Below, piece by piece: positions 7,702-14,834 of a stretch of DNA of 19,952 bases. The position numbers were made by a program, and so were the translations under genes. The notes under the pieces are model-generated. The model saw only the letters and a list, made by a program, of their open reading frames with translations. It was not told where the DNA came from and searched no databases. The DNA is from JAKFEW01 sp036675505 (GTDB taxonomy: Bacteria; Cyanobacteriota; Sericytochromatia; S15B-MN24; JAQBPE01), in assembly GCA_036675505.1 (NCBI GenBank), contig JAKFEW010000073.1, positions 1-19,952 of the forward strand, in the 5' to 3' direction. Positions within the stretch are counted from its first letter, which is position 1. Every line of letters begins with the position of its first letter.

Positions 7702-8079
7702 ATGGCACGCGTAATGGTGGTCGACGACTCGCTGACGAGCCGTCACCTGATGAAGGCGCTGGCCGAGCGGGCCGGCCATGAGGTCGTGGCGCTCTGCGAC
7801 AACGGCCGGGATGCGCTCGAGAAAATCCAGGCGTTGACGCCCGACATCATCTTCCTCGACATGCTGATGCCGCAGATGGATGGGCTCGAGGTGCTGAATC
7901 GCCTGGCGAGCTTCGCCCGGCGGCCGCGGGTGATCATGCTCTCGAGCGTCTCGGCGCGCGACAAGATCCTGGCCGCCCGCGAGGCCGGCGCCGACTGCTA
8001 CATCCTCAAGCCGTTCTCGATCGACAAGGTCCACGACGCCATCGCGCGCTGCCTGGAGACGTCCGCCGCGGCCTCCTGA
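7702..8079 (+). CDS. CheY-like single-domain response regulator
   Basis: This 125-residue receiver has DD at 8-9, phospho-acceptor Asp53 in FLDMLMPQMDG, Ser81/Ser82 at the usual Thr/Ser position and Lys103 in ILKPF. It has no output domain. It is the last gene of the zinc-ribbon/ATPase operon, with a GAGGAG-type ribosome binding site about 9 bases before the ATG, and is closed by the hairpin at 8088-8121. Stand-alone receivers of this type (CheY, PilG, PilH) act by binding a partner. The FliM-like peptide in the operon's first protein and the ATPase itself are the obvious candidates (inference). No kinase gene is adjacent, so its phosphate donor is unknown. Confidence 0.94.
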   Translation: MARVMVVDDSLTSRHLMKALAERAGHEVVALCDNGRDALEKIQALTPDIIFLDMLMPQMDGLEVLNRLASFARRPRVIMLSSVSARDKILAAREAGADCYILKPFSIDKVHDAIARCLETSAAAS

Positions 8080-8087
8080 ACGAATGG

Positions 8088-8121
8088 AAGAGCCCACGTC
8101 GCGTTCACGACGTGGGCTCTT
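8088..8121. terminator. 14-bp hairpin between convergent genes
   Basis: AAGAGCCCACGTCG (8088-8101) and CGACGTGGGCTCTT (8108-8121) are exact inverted copies around a 6-base loop. The hairpin sits between the stop of the CheY-like gene and the stop of rpsT on the other strand, so it can end transcription from both sides. There is no long T tract on either side; it may rely on the stem or on Rho. Confidence 0.75.
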
Positions 8122-8147
8122 CTCGAAGCGGTAAGCTTCCGGGCTCG

Positions 8148-8429
8148 TTACGCCTGGACGGCGGTGCCGGCTTCGGTCGCGTTGACCTTCTTCATCAGAC
8201 GGGACTTGAGGCGGGCTGCCTTGTTCGGGTGGATGACACCCTTGCGAGCGGCGCGGTCGATCGAGCTGATCGCCGTGACCGAAGTCTCCTTGACGTCGCC
8301 GGTGCCCAAGAGGGCGGTATTCGCCTTCTTCAGCTGGGTCTTCACCTCGGACTTCACCGCGACGTTGCGCTGGCGGTTCCGCTCGGCGATCTCAACGCGC
8401 TTGAGGCCCGACTTGATGCGCTTGGCCAT
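8148..8429 (-). CDS. rpsT: Small ribosomal subunit protein S20 (bS20)
   Basis: This 93-residue, Lys/Arg-rich protein binds 16S rRNA in the 30S body. Recognition rests on the family layout: MAKRIKSGLKRVEIAERNRQRN at the start in the usual ARNRxRN manner, the three-helix spacing, and the strongly conserved C-terminal DRAARKGVIHPNKAARLKSRL. The length matches the family norm (about 85-95). The ATG at 8429 is preceded by GGGAG at a slightly long spacing. It is a single-gene unit with its own promoter near 8516-8545, a leader of about 80 bases and the shared hairpin downstream. Confidence 0.97.
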   Translation of the reverse strand: MAKRIKSGLKRVEIAERNRQRNVAVKSEVKTQLKKANTALLGTGDVKETSVTAISSIDRAARKGVIHPNKAARLKSRLMKKVNATEAGTAVQA

Positions 8430-8515
8430 ATGGTAATTTTCACTCCCGATTCAGGTGGATATGGGTCCCGGCAAAAGCCTGAACCGGCCGAACGTCCCCT
8501 TGATGAGGACGAACG

Positions 8516-8545
8516 ATTATACACGGCTGCTCCGCGAAGGCGCAA
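8516..8545 (-). promoter_or_regulatory. Promoter of rpsT
   Basis: On the minus strand a perfect -10 TATAAT (8521-8516) stands 18 bases after TTGCGC (8545-8540), a weak -35. Transcription would start near 8509, giving a leader of about 80 bases before the rpsT start. S20 genes are autoregulated in some bacteria, but nothing in the leader proves that here. Confidence 0.6.
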
Positions 8546-8608
8546 CCATCGCGCACCGAATCCGTGATCTTCAGGCCGTCCGGGTATGATGCGCCCGGAG
8601 ATTGCCCG

Positions 8609-10657
8609 ATGCGCCGCCTCGCTCCCACCCTGACGCTCATGGTCGTGCTGGTCGCCTGCGCGCCCACCACCACGCCGCCGCCGACGCCGACCGCCAAGTC
8701 ACAGGCGCCGCGGGCGGCCACGCCCGCGCCGTCGCCCAGCGCTGCGGCCGCCTCGCCCGGCCCCAGCGTGGTGGTGACGAACACGCCCACGGTGCGCGTC
8801 TCGGCTGGCCTGACGCCGCCGAGCCCGACCCCCGCGCCGACCTTCGGCCCGATCGTGGCCGGTCTGCGCGACGGCGGCGTCGGCCGAGCGGCCACCGAGG
8901 TGCCCTGGAACATGATCACGGACCTGGAGGTCGACGCCACGGGTCGAATCCTGGTGGCGAACCACGCCGAGCTGCGCCGCTTCGCCGTCGGCGGCACCGT
9001 CGAGCGCGTGGCGGGCGGTCACCTGCGGCCGCTCGAGAGCCTCGCGGGCAAGGCCGCGACCGCGGCAGGCTTTAGGCGATCGCCGCCCCTCACCTTCATG
9101 CTCGACCCCGATCAACGCCCGGTGCTGGCCGACGGCAACCGGCTGTTCCGCCTGGCCGCCGACGGCACGCTGGCGGAATTGTGGCAGGGCGCGTCCACCG
9201 AGGAGGTCTGGTCCGTCGTGCCGCGCTCGAACGGGGCTGTGTCGCTCGTGGTCGCGAACCTGCCGTCGGCGGGCGCCCCGCGGACCTTCGCCTGGTGGAC
9301 GGCCAAGCCCGGCCAGGCCGCGCAGCTCACGCGCGCCTGCACCGCCGCCGAGACGGCGGTGTTGGCCGAGGCCCACGCCGACGGCGGGCTGCTGTATGGC
9401 GGCAAGGGCCTGCGCGGGGCCGGCGTGTCGGACGAGCTGCTGGTCCGCTCGGGCGAAAACGCGGCGTGGCGGCTCTCGCCGGCGGGCGGCACGCCCGTCC
9501 GCCTGACGTTCGGCGCCGACGAGCCCACCCACCTGGACGGCCGCGGCCGGTTCTACGCCATCGCCCCGAGCTCCGGCCGCGTCACCCGCCTGACCCCGGG
9601 CGGCGGCGCCGATCCGCTCGCTGCGAAGCTCCCCGAGAACTTCGTGGTCTCGGCCCTCGGCAGCGCGCCGGACGGCACGGTCTACGCGGCCGGCAGCGAT
9701 CGATCGGACGACGGCGCGGCGAGCCGCATCCTCGCGCTCGGCGGCACAGCGCCGGTCGAGGTGGGCGGCGCGGGCGCCCTGCCGCTCGGCCCGCTCGCGA
9801 GCCTCGTGCTGCAGCCCCGCGGCCTCGTGGCGGCCGGCCCGTCGACGCTGCTGGTGGCCGACGGCCTGCGCGGCCAGATCTTGCGGCTGCAGCCCGGCCA
9901 ACCGCCCGAGGCGGCGTACGGCAAGCGCGACGGCGCCGCGCCCACCGACGGCGCGAAGGCCGCGGCCGTTGCGTTTCGCCCGACCGCGTTGGGGCAGGAC
10001 GCCGAAGGCCGGCTCTACGTGCTGCACGACGGCGCCGAGGTCTACCGCATCGAGGCCAAAGGCGCGATCAAGCGCCTCTTCGGCCTCACGGCGCCGACCG
10101 CCGGGAACCGGCTCACCGACCTGGCCGTCGCGCCGGACGGCACGATTTACCTGTACCAGCCGGGCGCCCCCACCGGCCAGCGCGTATTCCGCGTGGACGG
10201 CCTGGACGCCCGCACGCCCGTGCCGACGGAGGATGATGCGCTGATCGGGATGACCGCCGCCGGCGACGGCGCGCTACACCTGGTGCTGGCGGCGCAGGGC
10301 GGCGCGGACGAGGCGCGCGTCCGGCTGGCCCGCTGGACGGCGGCCGACGGGCTCACGGAGGTCGATGCGCGCGTCCGCCGCGTCAGCGCGTACGGCACGC
10401 GCTCGCTCGCGCTCGACGCCAGGGGGCGCTGGTGGTTCACGCTGGGCCGGGCCGGCTCGCCGTACGCCATCCTGGTCCGCTTCGACCCCGCCACGGGCCA
10501 GACCGTCGAGGTGGCCGGGCGCGATACCGACGTGTTCGGCGGCGATACGACAGATGACGGGATGATCGAGGCGCAGGCGCCGGTCTTCGATCCGGCGGGC
10601 GACCTGTTCTGGCTCGAGGCCGGGCAGGTCCGAACCCTGCCGGGGGCCGCGCGCTAA
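8609..10657 (+). CDS. Beta-propeller lipoprotein (NHL/SMP-30-like), function unknown
   Basis: This is a 682-residue protein from ATG 8609, chosen because GGAG lies 8 bases upstream and a compact lipoprotein signal peptide follows (MRRLAPTLTLMVVLVAC, lipid Cys17). A Pro/Thr/Ala/Ser-rich linker of about 50 residues then leads into the folded part. That part is a series of loosely repeated segments of the type D-x-x-G-x-hydrophobic-Y/V, for example VDATGRILVAN, APDGTVYAAG, DAEGRLYVLHDG and APDGTIYLYQPG, as in NHL or gluconolactonase-like propellers, probably six or more blades. Such domains bind ligands or proteins, or hydrolyse lactones; no catalytic set can be assigned by eye. The gene stands alone, divergent from rpsT, and a hairpin lies after its stop. 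A longer in-frame opening from 8564 lacks a ribosome binding site and would spoil the signal peptide. Confidence 0.88.
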   Translation: MRRLAPTLTLMVVLVACAPTTTPPPTPTAKSQAPRAATPAPSPSAAAASPGPSVVVTNTPTVRVSAGLTPPSPTPAPTFGPIVAGLRDGGVGRAATEVPWNMITDLEVDATGRILVANHAELRRFAVGGTVERVAGGHLRPLESLAGKAATAAGFRRSPPLTFMLDPDQRPVLADGNRLFRLAADGTLAELWQGASTEEVWSVVPRSNGAVSLVVANLPSAGAPRTFAWWTAKPGQAAQLTRACTAAETAVLAEAHADGGLLYGGKGLRGAGVSDELLVRSGENAAWRLSPAGGTPVRLTFGADEPTHLDGRGRFYAIAPSSGRVTRLTPGGGADPLAAKLPENFVVSALGSAPDGTVYAAGSDRSDDGAASRILALGGTAPVEVGGAGALPLGPLASLVLQPRGLVAAGPSTLLVADGLRGQILRLQPGQPPEAAYGKRDGAAPTDGAKAAAVAFRPTALGQDAEGRLYVLHDGAEVYRIEAKGAIKRLFGLTAPTAGNRLTDLAVAPDGTIYLYQPGAPTGQRVFRVDGLDARTPVPTEDDALIGMTAAGDGALHLVLAAQGGADEARVRLARWTAADGLTEVDARVRRVSAYGTRSLALDARGRWWFTLGRAGSPYAILVRFDPATGQTVEVAGRDTDVFGGDTTDDGMIEAQAPVFDPAGDLFWLEAGQVRTLPGAAR

Positions 10658-10659
10658 GG

Positions 10660-10696
10660 CTTGTTTCGCCATCGAGATCAATGGCGGTTGAACAAG
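10660..10696 (+). terminator. Probable terminator of the beta-propeller gene
   Basis: Two stacked stems, CTTGTT/AACAAG and CGCCAT/ATGGCG, form an interrupted hairpin beginning 3 bases after the stop codon. A T-rich stretch containing GTTAGTTTTG follows. The internal loop is asymmetric, so the call is moderate. Confidence 0.5.
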
Positions 10697-10700
10697 TGTT

Positions 10701-10839
10701 AGTTTTGAGATTTGAGTTTTGAGATTTGAGTTGGGTCGGTGTGCGTGCAAAACCTCCTCGACGGGTTCCTCCGCTGCCTTGCCCAACCCAAGGTGCGTGG
10801 CTCCAAATTCACCGTTGCCCAACTCAAATCTCAAAACTC
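10701..10839. repeat. Small intergenic element with 22-bp perfect terminal inverted repeats
   Basis: A 14-base unit, AGTTTTGAGATTTG, occurs twice in tandem (10701-10714 and 10715-10728). The segment 10714-10735, which includes most of the second unit, recurs as an exact reverse complement at 10818-10839. The arms are AT-rich while the roughly 80 bases between them are GC-rich, and no gene crosses it. The layout resembles a MITE-like or dispersed intergenic repeat. A single copy cannot show mobility. Confidence 0.65.
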
Positions 10840-11006
10840 GATCCGTCCCCCGTCCGTCATCTTGATGGTAGGCAAGCCTGCTCGCCGGTTTGGAGCCGGC
10901 CCGGTCGCCCGCATGATGGTCGGCGATGCGTTTCGGTCTCAGGAAGCTGAAGAGTTGGACGGGCTGGCACCTTCGCGGGCTGGCCGTCTGGGCGTGCGGC
11001 GGGCCG

Positions 11007-11840
11007 ATGCGTCCTGGGCGCGCGAAGCGGGTGTTGACGCGCGCGGCGGGCTGCCTCGGCTCGGCGCTCGCGCTCGCGACCTCGGTGCTCGCGGTGGCCT
11101 GCCAGGCCCCCGGCCTGCCATTGGTGCCGGTCGCGGTGCGGGCCACGCTGCCGGCGCCGCAGCCCGGCGTCCCCACCGCCACGCCCGCACCCGCGCCAGC
11201 GCCCGCGGAGCCGTCGCCGGTTGTGCCGTCGCCGGCTTTGCCGTCCCCCACGCCGGCCGTCGTCGTCGCGCCGACGCCCGCGATTTCCGCGCCGCCCGCG
11301 CAGGCCGCCATGGTCTGGCTGGCCTATGGCGACAGCATCACCTACGACGCCTTCCGAGAGCTGGCTGGCTGGGGCGACGCCTTCGCGCCCGACCTGCCGC
11401 CCGAGGTGCGCAACGCCGGGGTGGCGGGGATGACGTCGCTCGCCGCGCTGGCCCGCCTCGACGCGGTGCTCGCGACGCACCCGGACGCGGCGGCGGTGGG
11501 GCTCGCGTTCGGCACGAACGACGTCTACAGCGAGACCGTGCCGGTCGCCGATTTCATCGATCGGCTGCGCCAGATGGCGGTCCGCGTGCGCGAGGGCGGG
11601 CGGACGCCGATGCTCGCGCGGATCGCCTGGAGCCCGTTGGCCAGGATGGCGCGGGTCGCGGCGTTCAACGAGGCGATCGAAACCCTCGAGGAGGAGCTCG
11701 ACCTGGCGCCCGGCCCGGACCTCTACGCCTGGTTCCGCGCGCACCCGGAGGAACTGGAGGACGACGGGATCCACCTGCGGGACGACGGGGATGCGGCGAT
11801 CCGGCGGCTGTGGGCGGGCGCGCTGCGCGGGGTTCGGTAG
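11007..11840 (+). CDS. SGNH/GDSL hydrolase-type lipoprotein
   Basis: This is a 277-residue protein from ATG 11007. The signal peptide ends LAVAC with lipid Cys32, then comes a Pro/Ala/Thr-rich linker (about 35-100). The catalytic domain shows the four SGNH blocks: GDSIT (108-112, nucleophile Ser110), the block II glycine in NAGVAGMTS (Gly138), GTND (169-172, Asn171) and DGIH (Asp253, His256). SGNH enzymes hydrolyse esters of lipids, acetylated sugars or peptidoglycan; the substrate is not evident. The start is uncertain: an upstream ATG at 10926 is in frame and adds 27 residues before the signal peptide, and GTG 11031 is also possible; none has a good ribosome binding site. It converges on the substrate-binding protein gene with only 7 bases between the two stops. 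Confidence 0.88.
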   Translation: MRPGRAKRVLTRAAGCLGSALALATSVLAVACQAPGLPLVPVAVRATLPAPQPGVPTATPAPAPAPAEPSPVVPSPALPSPTPAVVVAPTPAISAPPAQAAMVWLAYGDSITYDAFRELAGWGDAFAPDLPPEVRNAGVAGMTSLAALARLDAVLATHPDAAAVGLAFGTNDVYSETVPVADFIDRLRQMAVRVREGGRTPMLARIAWSPLARMARVAAFNEAIETLEEELDLAPGPDLYAWFRAHPEELEDDGIHLRDDGDAAIRRLWAGALRGVR

Positions 11841-11847
11841 GAGCCCC

Positions 11848-13083
11848 TCAGGGAGTCAAGACTTCGCCCGTGCTCACGATCTGCCGATCTTTCACGGTCC
11901 AGATCTCGTACGCCGCGGTCGCCACGTCGCCGAACCTGTCCAGGTCCACCCGGCCCGCGTAGCCTTCGTAGTCCACGTCCTTGCCGGCCCGGATCGCGGC
12001 CAACGCCGCGGCGGCGTCCGCCGGCCCGACGGCCTCGCCCGCGGCCGAGACGGCGCGCAGGTTGTCGCGGATCGCGGTCCGTTCGGCCGATTTGCCGGCC
12101 TCGATCGCCAGCGCGATCAGCATCGCGCCGTCATAGGCCGCCGCCGCCGCGAAGGAGGGGTCCTCGCCATATGCGGCCTTGTAGGCCGCCGAGAAGGTCG
12201 GCGAGGTGGCCGGCGCGGTGCCGAGCTGGCCCTCGAGCGACTTCGCGTCCGACACGTTCTCCACGAACGAGCGGCGCTGCAGGCCGTCGGCGAAGTACCA
12301 CTTCACCGCCGCGGCCCGCCCCGAGAGCCGCCAGTCGTTGATCATGACGCTCGCCTCGCCGGGATAGCCCACCAGCACGACCGCATCGGGCCCGGCGTCC
12401 AGCGCCTTGCCGATCACGTCGGTGTACGAGGGCAGCGGCGTCGGGGTCTCCGCGTAGGACACCAGCGTGGCCGTGCGGCCGTCCTCGGCCTCGAAGGCCG
12501 TCTTCAGGCTGGCGGCGAGCCCCTGGCCGTAGGGGCTATCGACATGGATGACGGCCAGCTTCTTGTGGCTCGTGCCCGCCGCCTTGCGGGCGAGCACGCG
12601 CCCCTGGAAGCCGTCGTGCGGCACCGTGCGGAAGAACCAGCCCTTGGAATCGACCTGGGTCGGGTCGGTGAGCGACGGCGAGGTCGCGGCCGGCGAGATC
12701 ACCACGATGCCCTTCGCGACGGCCGCCTCGAGCACGGTCGCGCGCGCGATGCTGCTGCTGTTGGGCCCCACGATCGCGGCGACCCCCCGCCCGATCAGCT
12801 CGTTCGCGACGGCCGCGGCCGCGGCCTTGTCCGAGCGGTCGTCGCCGACCTGCACCTCGAGCCGCCGGCCGATCACACCGCCGGCGGCGTTGATGCGGTC
12901 GATCGCGAGCTGGACGCCGTTGCGCACCGTCGGGCCGTTGGCGGCGCTCGTCCCGGAGAACGAGGAGAGCACGCCGATGGCGATCGCCGCCCCGCCGGTG
13001 GCAGGCGCCTTGGGCGCGGCGAACAGCGCGCAGCCGGTCGAGAGCGCCGCGGCGGCAGCGGTGAGGGCGACGATCGGTTTCAT
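11848..13083 (-). CDS. Branched-chain amino acid-type ABC transporter substrate-binding lipoprotein (LivK-like)
   Basis: This 411-residue protein has a signal peptide ending LSTGC (lipid Cys18), followed by a type I periplasmic binding fold: IAIGVLSSFSGTSAANGPTVRNGVQLAIDRINAAGGV-type opening (key residues only), AAIVGPNSSS, the ISPAATSPSLTD segment and FFRTVPHD, which all match the LivK/Peripla_BP_6 family. The role would be capture of an amino acid or similar small ligand at the outer face of the inner membrane. A perfect AGGAGG lies before the ATG. No permease or ATPase gene of an ABC transporter is within the window, so it is an orphan binding protein that may use a distant transporter or act as a sensor. 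It lies 44 bases after a peptidase lipoprotein on the same strand and may be co-transcribed with it. Confidence 0.93.
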   Translation of the reverse strand: MKPIVALTAAAAALSTGCALFAAPKAPATGGAAIAIGVLSSFSGTSAANGPTVRNGVQLAIDRINAAGGVIGRRLEVQVGDDRSDKAAAAAVANELIGRGVAAIVGPNSSSIARATVLEAAVAKGIVVISPAATSPSLTDPTQVDSKGWFFRTVPHDGFQGRVLARKAAGTSHKKLAVIHVDSPYGQGLAASLKTAFEAEDGRTATLVSYAETPTPLPSYTDVIGKALDAGPDAVVLVGYPGEASVMINDWRLSGRAAAVKWYFADGLQRRSFVENVSDAKSLEGQLGTAPATSPTFSAAYKAAYGEDPSFAAAAAYDGAMLIALAIEAGKSAERTAIRDNLRAVSAAGEAVGPADAAAALAAIRAGKDVDYEGYAGRVDLDRFGDVATAAYEIWTVKDRQIVSTGEVLTP

Positions 13084-13127
13084 GTTTCCTCCTGGGCCTT
13101 CGGCCGCGGAGGGATTATTCCCACGTG

Positions 13128-13883
13128 CTACTCGGAGAGCAGCACGCCGCCGTTAAAAGGTGGCACGAAGCGGCCGTCCGGATCGTTGCCGAGCGGGGTC
13201 GTGAGGGCCATCTCGAGCTGCGCCAGCGTGATCACGATCGGGCCCTTGCCGAGCGGATCGCTGACGAACGCCCGATCGCCCTCGATCGCCGTGAGCAGGG
13301 CGAAGTGGCCACCATTGTAGGGGTAGACCAGCTGATCGGCGTAGGCCGGGCTGGGGTTCACGTTGATCACGACCATGCGGCCGGGCGTCATCATCGCTTC
13401 CTTGATGCGGCTGAAGCCGAACACGACCTTGGCCTTCAAGCCCATCCGGCGGGCGCCGTCGGCGACCTGGACGGGATAGGTCCAGGTGCCTTCGTCGGTC
13501 TGGCCGGTCATGACGCGGCGCACGTGGCGGATCAAGGTGGCGGCGTCGTCGTCGGCGAGGTCCGCGGGCACGCGGCCGTAGGCGCGGCAGGCCATCGCGA
13601 GCGAGGTGGGGCCGCAGTTCGCGTTGTTCGCGCGGCGCTGGGACGGGTTCCAGCGCTTGTGGTAGTACTGCGTCATGAAGTACGTCTCGGAGCGCGACAG
13701 CGCCTCATGTAAAGGCGTCTGCGCCGTGTCCGAGCGCGTCGCGACGGCCGCGGCGCCGCCGCCGCCGAAGAGCTCGTCCGCGGCCACAGGCGCTATGCCG
13801 GGGGCCGCAGAGCAACCCACACCCACCGCCAATGCCGCCATCGCCATTCCCCACATCCGCTTCGACATCCAGGGCATCGTCAT
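13128..13883 (-). CDS. C39-like (papain-fold) cysteine peptidase lipoprotein
   Basis: This is a 251-residue protein from the ATG at 13883, chosen because GGAG lies 6 bases upstream and a normal signal peptide follows (lipid Cys24 in AVGVGC); an ATG at 13916 is also in frame. The mature part has NANCGPTSLAMA with nucleophile Cys90, NGGHFALLTAIEG with His193 and VSDPLG with Asp209, the Cys-His-Asp order of C39-like peptidases. This fold either cleaves peptides, as in bacteriocin leader processing, or acts as a stand-alone envelope peptidase; no ABC exporter domain is attached. The substrate is unknown. The LivK-like lipoprotein gene follows 44 bases downstream, which could mean a peptide-degrading and uptake pair (inference). 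Confidence 0.87.
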   Translation of the reverse strand: MTMPWMSKRMWGMAMAALAVGVGCSAAPGIAPVAADELFGGGGAAAVATRSDTAQTPLHEALSRSETYFMTQYYHKRWNPSQRRANNANCGPTSLAMACRAYGRVPADLADDDAATLIRHVRRVMTGQTDEGTWTYPVQVADGARRMGLKAKVVFGFSRIKEAMMTPGRMVVINVNPSPAYADQLVYPYNGGHFALLTAIEGDRAFVSDPLGKGPIVITLAQLEMALTTPLGNDPDGRFVPPFNGGVLLSE

Positions 13884-14062
13884 ACGCGTCTCCATCCAGG
13901 CTGTTGGTGATCTCATGTGCGGCTACGGGCGGACATAAACCTGCCGGCCGGAAGTCCTCGAATTGAGATTTGTAAACTGTCCGTCAGCCCGGTGCGGTGA
14001 TCATGGCCGCAGCGCCGGCCTTCCGGCGGGAATTGACGCCGAATTCGGCCGCATGCCCGCTA

Positions 14063-14092
14063 TTGACAATCATTCTCAACAGGGAGGAGAAT
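14063..14092 (+). promoter_or_regulatory. Promoter of the fur-feo operon
   Basis: A consensus -35 TTGACA (14063-14068) is followed after 18 bases by GAGAAT (14087-14092), four of six matches to a -10. Transcription would start near 14099, at the edge of the second Fur box. The -35 lies inside the first Fur box, so bound Fur would exclude RNA polymerase. Confidence 0.55.
14064..14078. promoter_or_regulatory. Fur box 1
   Basis: TGACAATCATTCTCA matches the 7-1-7 Fur consensus TGATAATnATTATCA at 12 of 14 defined positions. It overlaps the -35 element of the operon whose first gene is a Fur-family regulator, so iron-dependent autoregulation is the natural reading. Confidence 0.8.
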
Positions 14093-14099
14093 TAAGTAA

Positions 14100-14114
14100 C
14101 GAGAATTATTCTCA
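14100..14114. promoter_or_regulatory. Fur box 2
   Basis: CGAGAATTATTCTCA matches the 7-1-7 Fur consensus at 11 of 14 positions, and its core GAGAAT-T-ATTCTC is a perfect inverted repeat. It sits at the expected transcription start, 19 bases before the fur start codon. With box 1, a 36-base centre-to-centre arrangement covers the whole promoter. A further half-site GAGAATT lies at 14087-14093. Confidence 0.75.
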
Positions 14115-14132
14115 TTTCGGAGGCCCGACCGC

Positions 14133-14591
14133 ATGACCGCCCGCGCCGATATGGCCCGCGTCCAGGAAGACCTGCGCCGCCGGGGCTACCGCATGACGCC
14201 GCAGCGCGAGACGATCTTGCAGGTCTTCCAGGACCTGCCGGACGGCACGCACCTGAGCGCGGAAGAGCTGCACGAGCGGCTCAAGACCAGCGACGGCGGC
14301 ATCAGCCTGGCGACGACCTACCGCACCCTCAAGCTGCTGGCCTCGATCGGCCTGTTGCGCGAGCTCGACTTCGCCGAAGGCCACAAGCACTACGAGCTGG
14401 CCGCCGAGCAGGCGGCGCCACACCACCACCTGATCTGCGTGGCCTGCAGCCAGGCCATCGAGTTCGAGCAGGACTCGCTCCACCAGCTGGGGCTCGACGT
14501 CGCCGGCGCCTACGGCTTCCGGCTCGTCGACATCCAGTACAAGCTGTACGGGCTCTGCCCCAGGTGCCAGGAACAGGGAGGCCGCAAGTGA
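14133..14591 (+). CDS. fur: Fur family ferric uptake regulator
   Basis: This 152-residue protein has a winged-helix DNA-binding part (about 5-85; GYRMTPQRETIL, and SLATTYRTLKLL as the recognition helix) and a dimerisation and metal-binding part with HHH (97-99), C102-V-A-C105 and C142-P-R-C145. This is the standard Fur layout, with two CxxC pairs for structural zinc. With ferrous iron bound, Fur represses iron-uptake genes. A GGAGG lies 9 bases before the ATG. The gene heads the feoA-feoB operon and its promoter carries two Fur boxes, supporting Fur over the zinc (Zur) or peroxide (PerR) relatives. Its stop overlaps the feoA start (GTGA). Confidence 0.93.
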   Translation: MTARADMARVQEDLRRRGYRMTPQRETILQVFQDLPDGTHLSAEELHERLKTSDGGISLATTYRTLKLLASIGLLRELDFAEGHKHYELAAEQAAPHHHLICVACSQAIEFEQDSLHQLGLDVAGAYGFRLVDIQYKLYGLCPRCQEQGGRK

Positions 14592-14809
14592 CGCTCGCCG
14601 AGGTCGCCCGCGGCCAGACGATCCGCATCCGCGCAATCGAGTCCGCCGAGATCCGCTCGCAGGCGCTGCGTCTGGGGCTGGGCGTCGGCGCCACGGCGGT
14701 CTGCGAGGCGATCATCCCGCGCGGGCCGATCGTGCTCACGCGGGCCCGCCAGGAAATCGCCATCGGCCGCCAGCTCGCTCAATCCATCCACATCGACGTC
14801 ATCTCGTGA
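14588..14809 (+). CDS. feoA: Ferrous iron transport protein A
   Basis: This is a 73-residue SH3-like protein from GTG 14588. The start is fixed by the GTGA overlap with the fur stop and by GGGAGG 6 bases upstream; an ATG at 14564 in the same frame lies inside fur and has no such support. Typical FeoA features are the opening TLAEVARGQTIRIRAI, the turn segment LRLGLGVGATAVCEA (standing for the usual MGhxPGxxh stretch) and IALGRxLAxxIxV-like ending IAIGRQLAQSIHIDVI. FeoA is cytoplasmic and supports FeoB-dependent ferrous iron uptake by an unsettled mechanism. Confidence 0.92.
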   Translation: MTLAEVARGQTIRIRAIESAEIRSQALRLGLGVGATAVCEAIIPRGPIVLTRARQEIAIGRQLAQSIHIDVIS

Positions 14810-14834
14810 CCCCTGTCCCCCCCGAAATCTGTCC

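Noticed and set aside
8585..8590. TATGAT as a -10 for the beta-propeller gene
   Set aside because: No acceptable -35 at 16-18 bases, and transcription would start inside the ribosome binding site.
10701..10839. CRISPR array
   Set aside because: Only two directly repeated 14-base units with no spacers; the inverted third arm fits a small repeat element instead.
13950..14060. Short GAATT-containing repeats and GCCGGC hairpins between the peptidase and fur genes
   Set aside because: They are short, imperfect and expected by chance in this composition; only the Fur boxes and promoter further right are supported.
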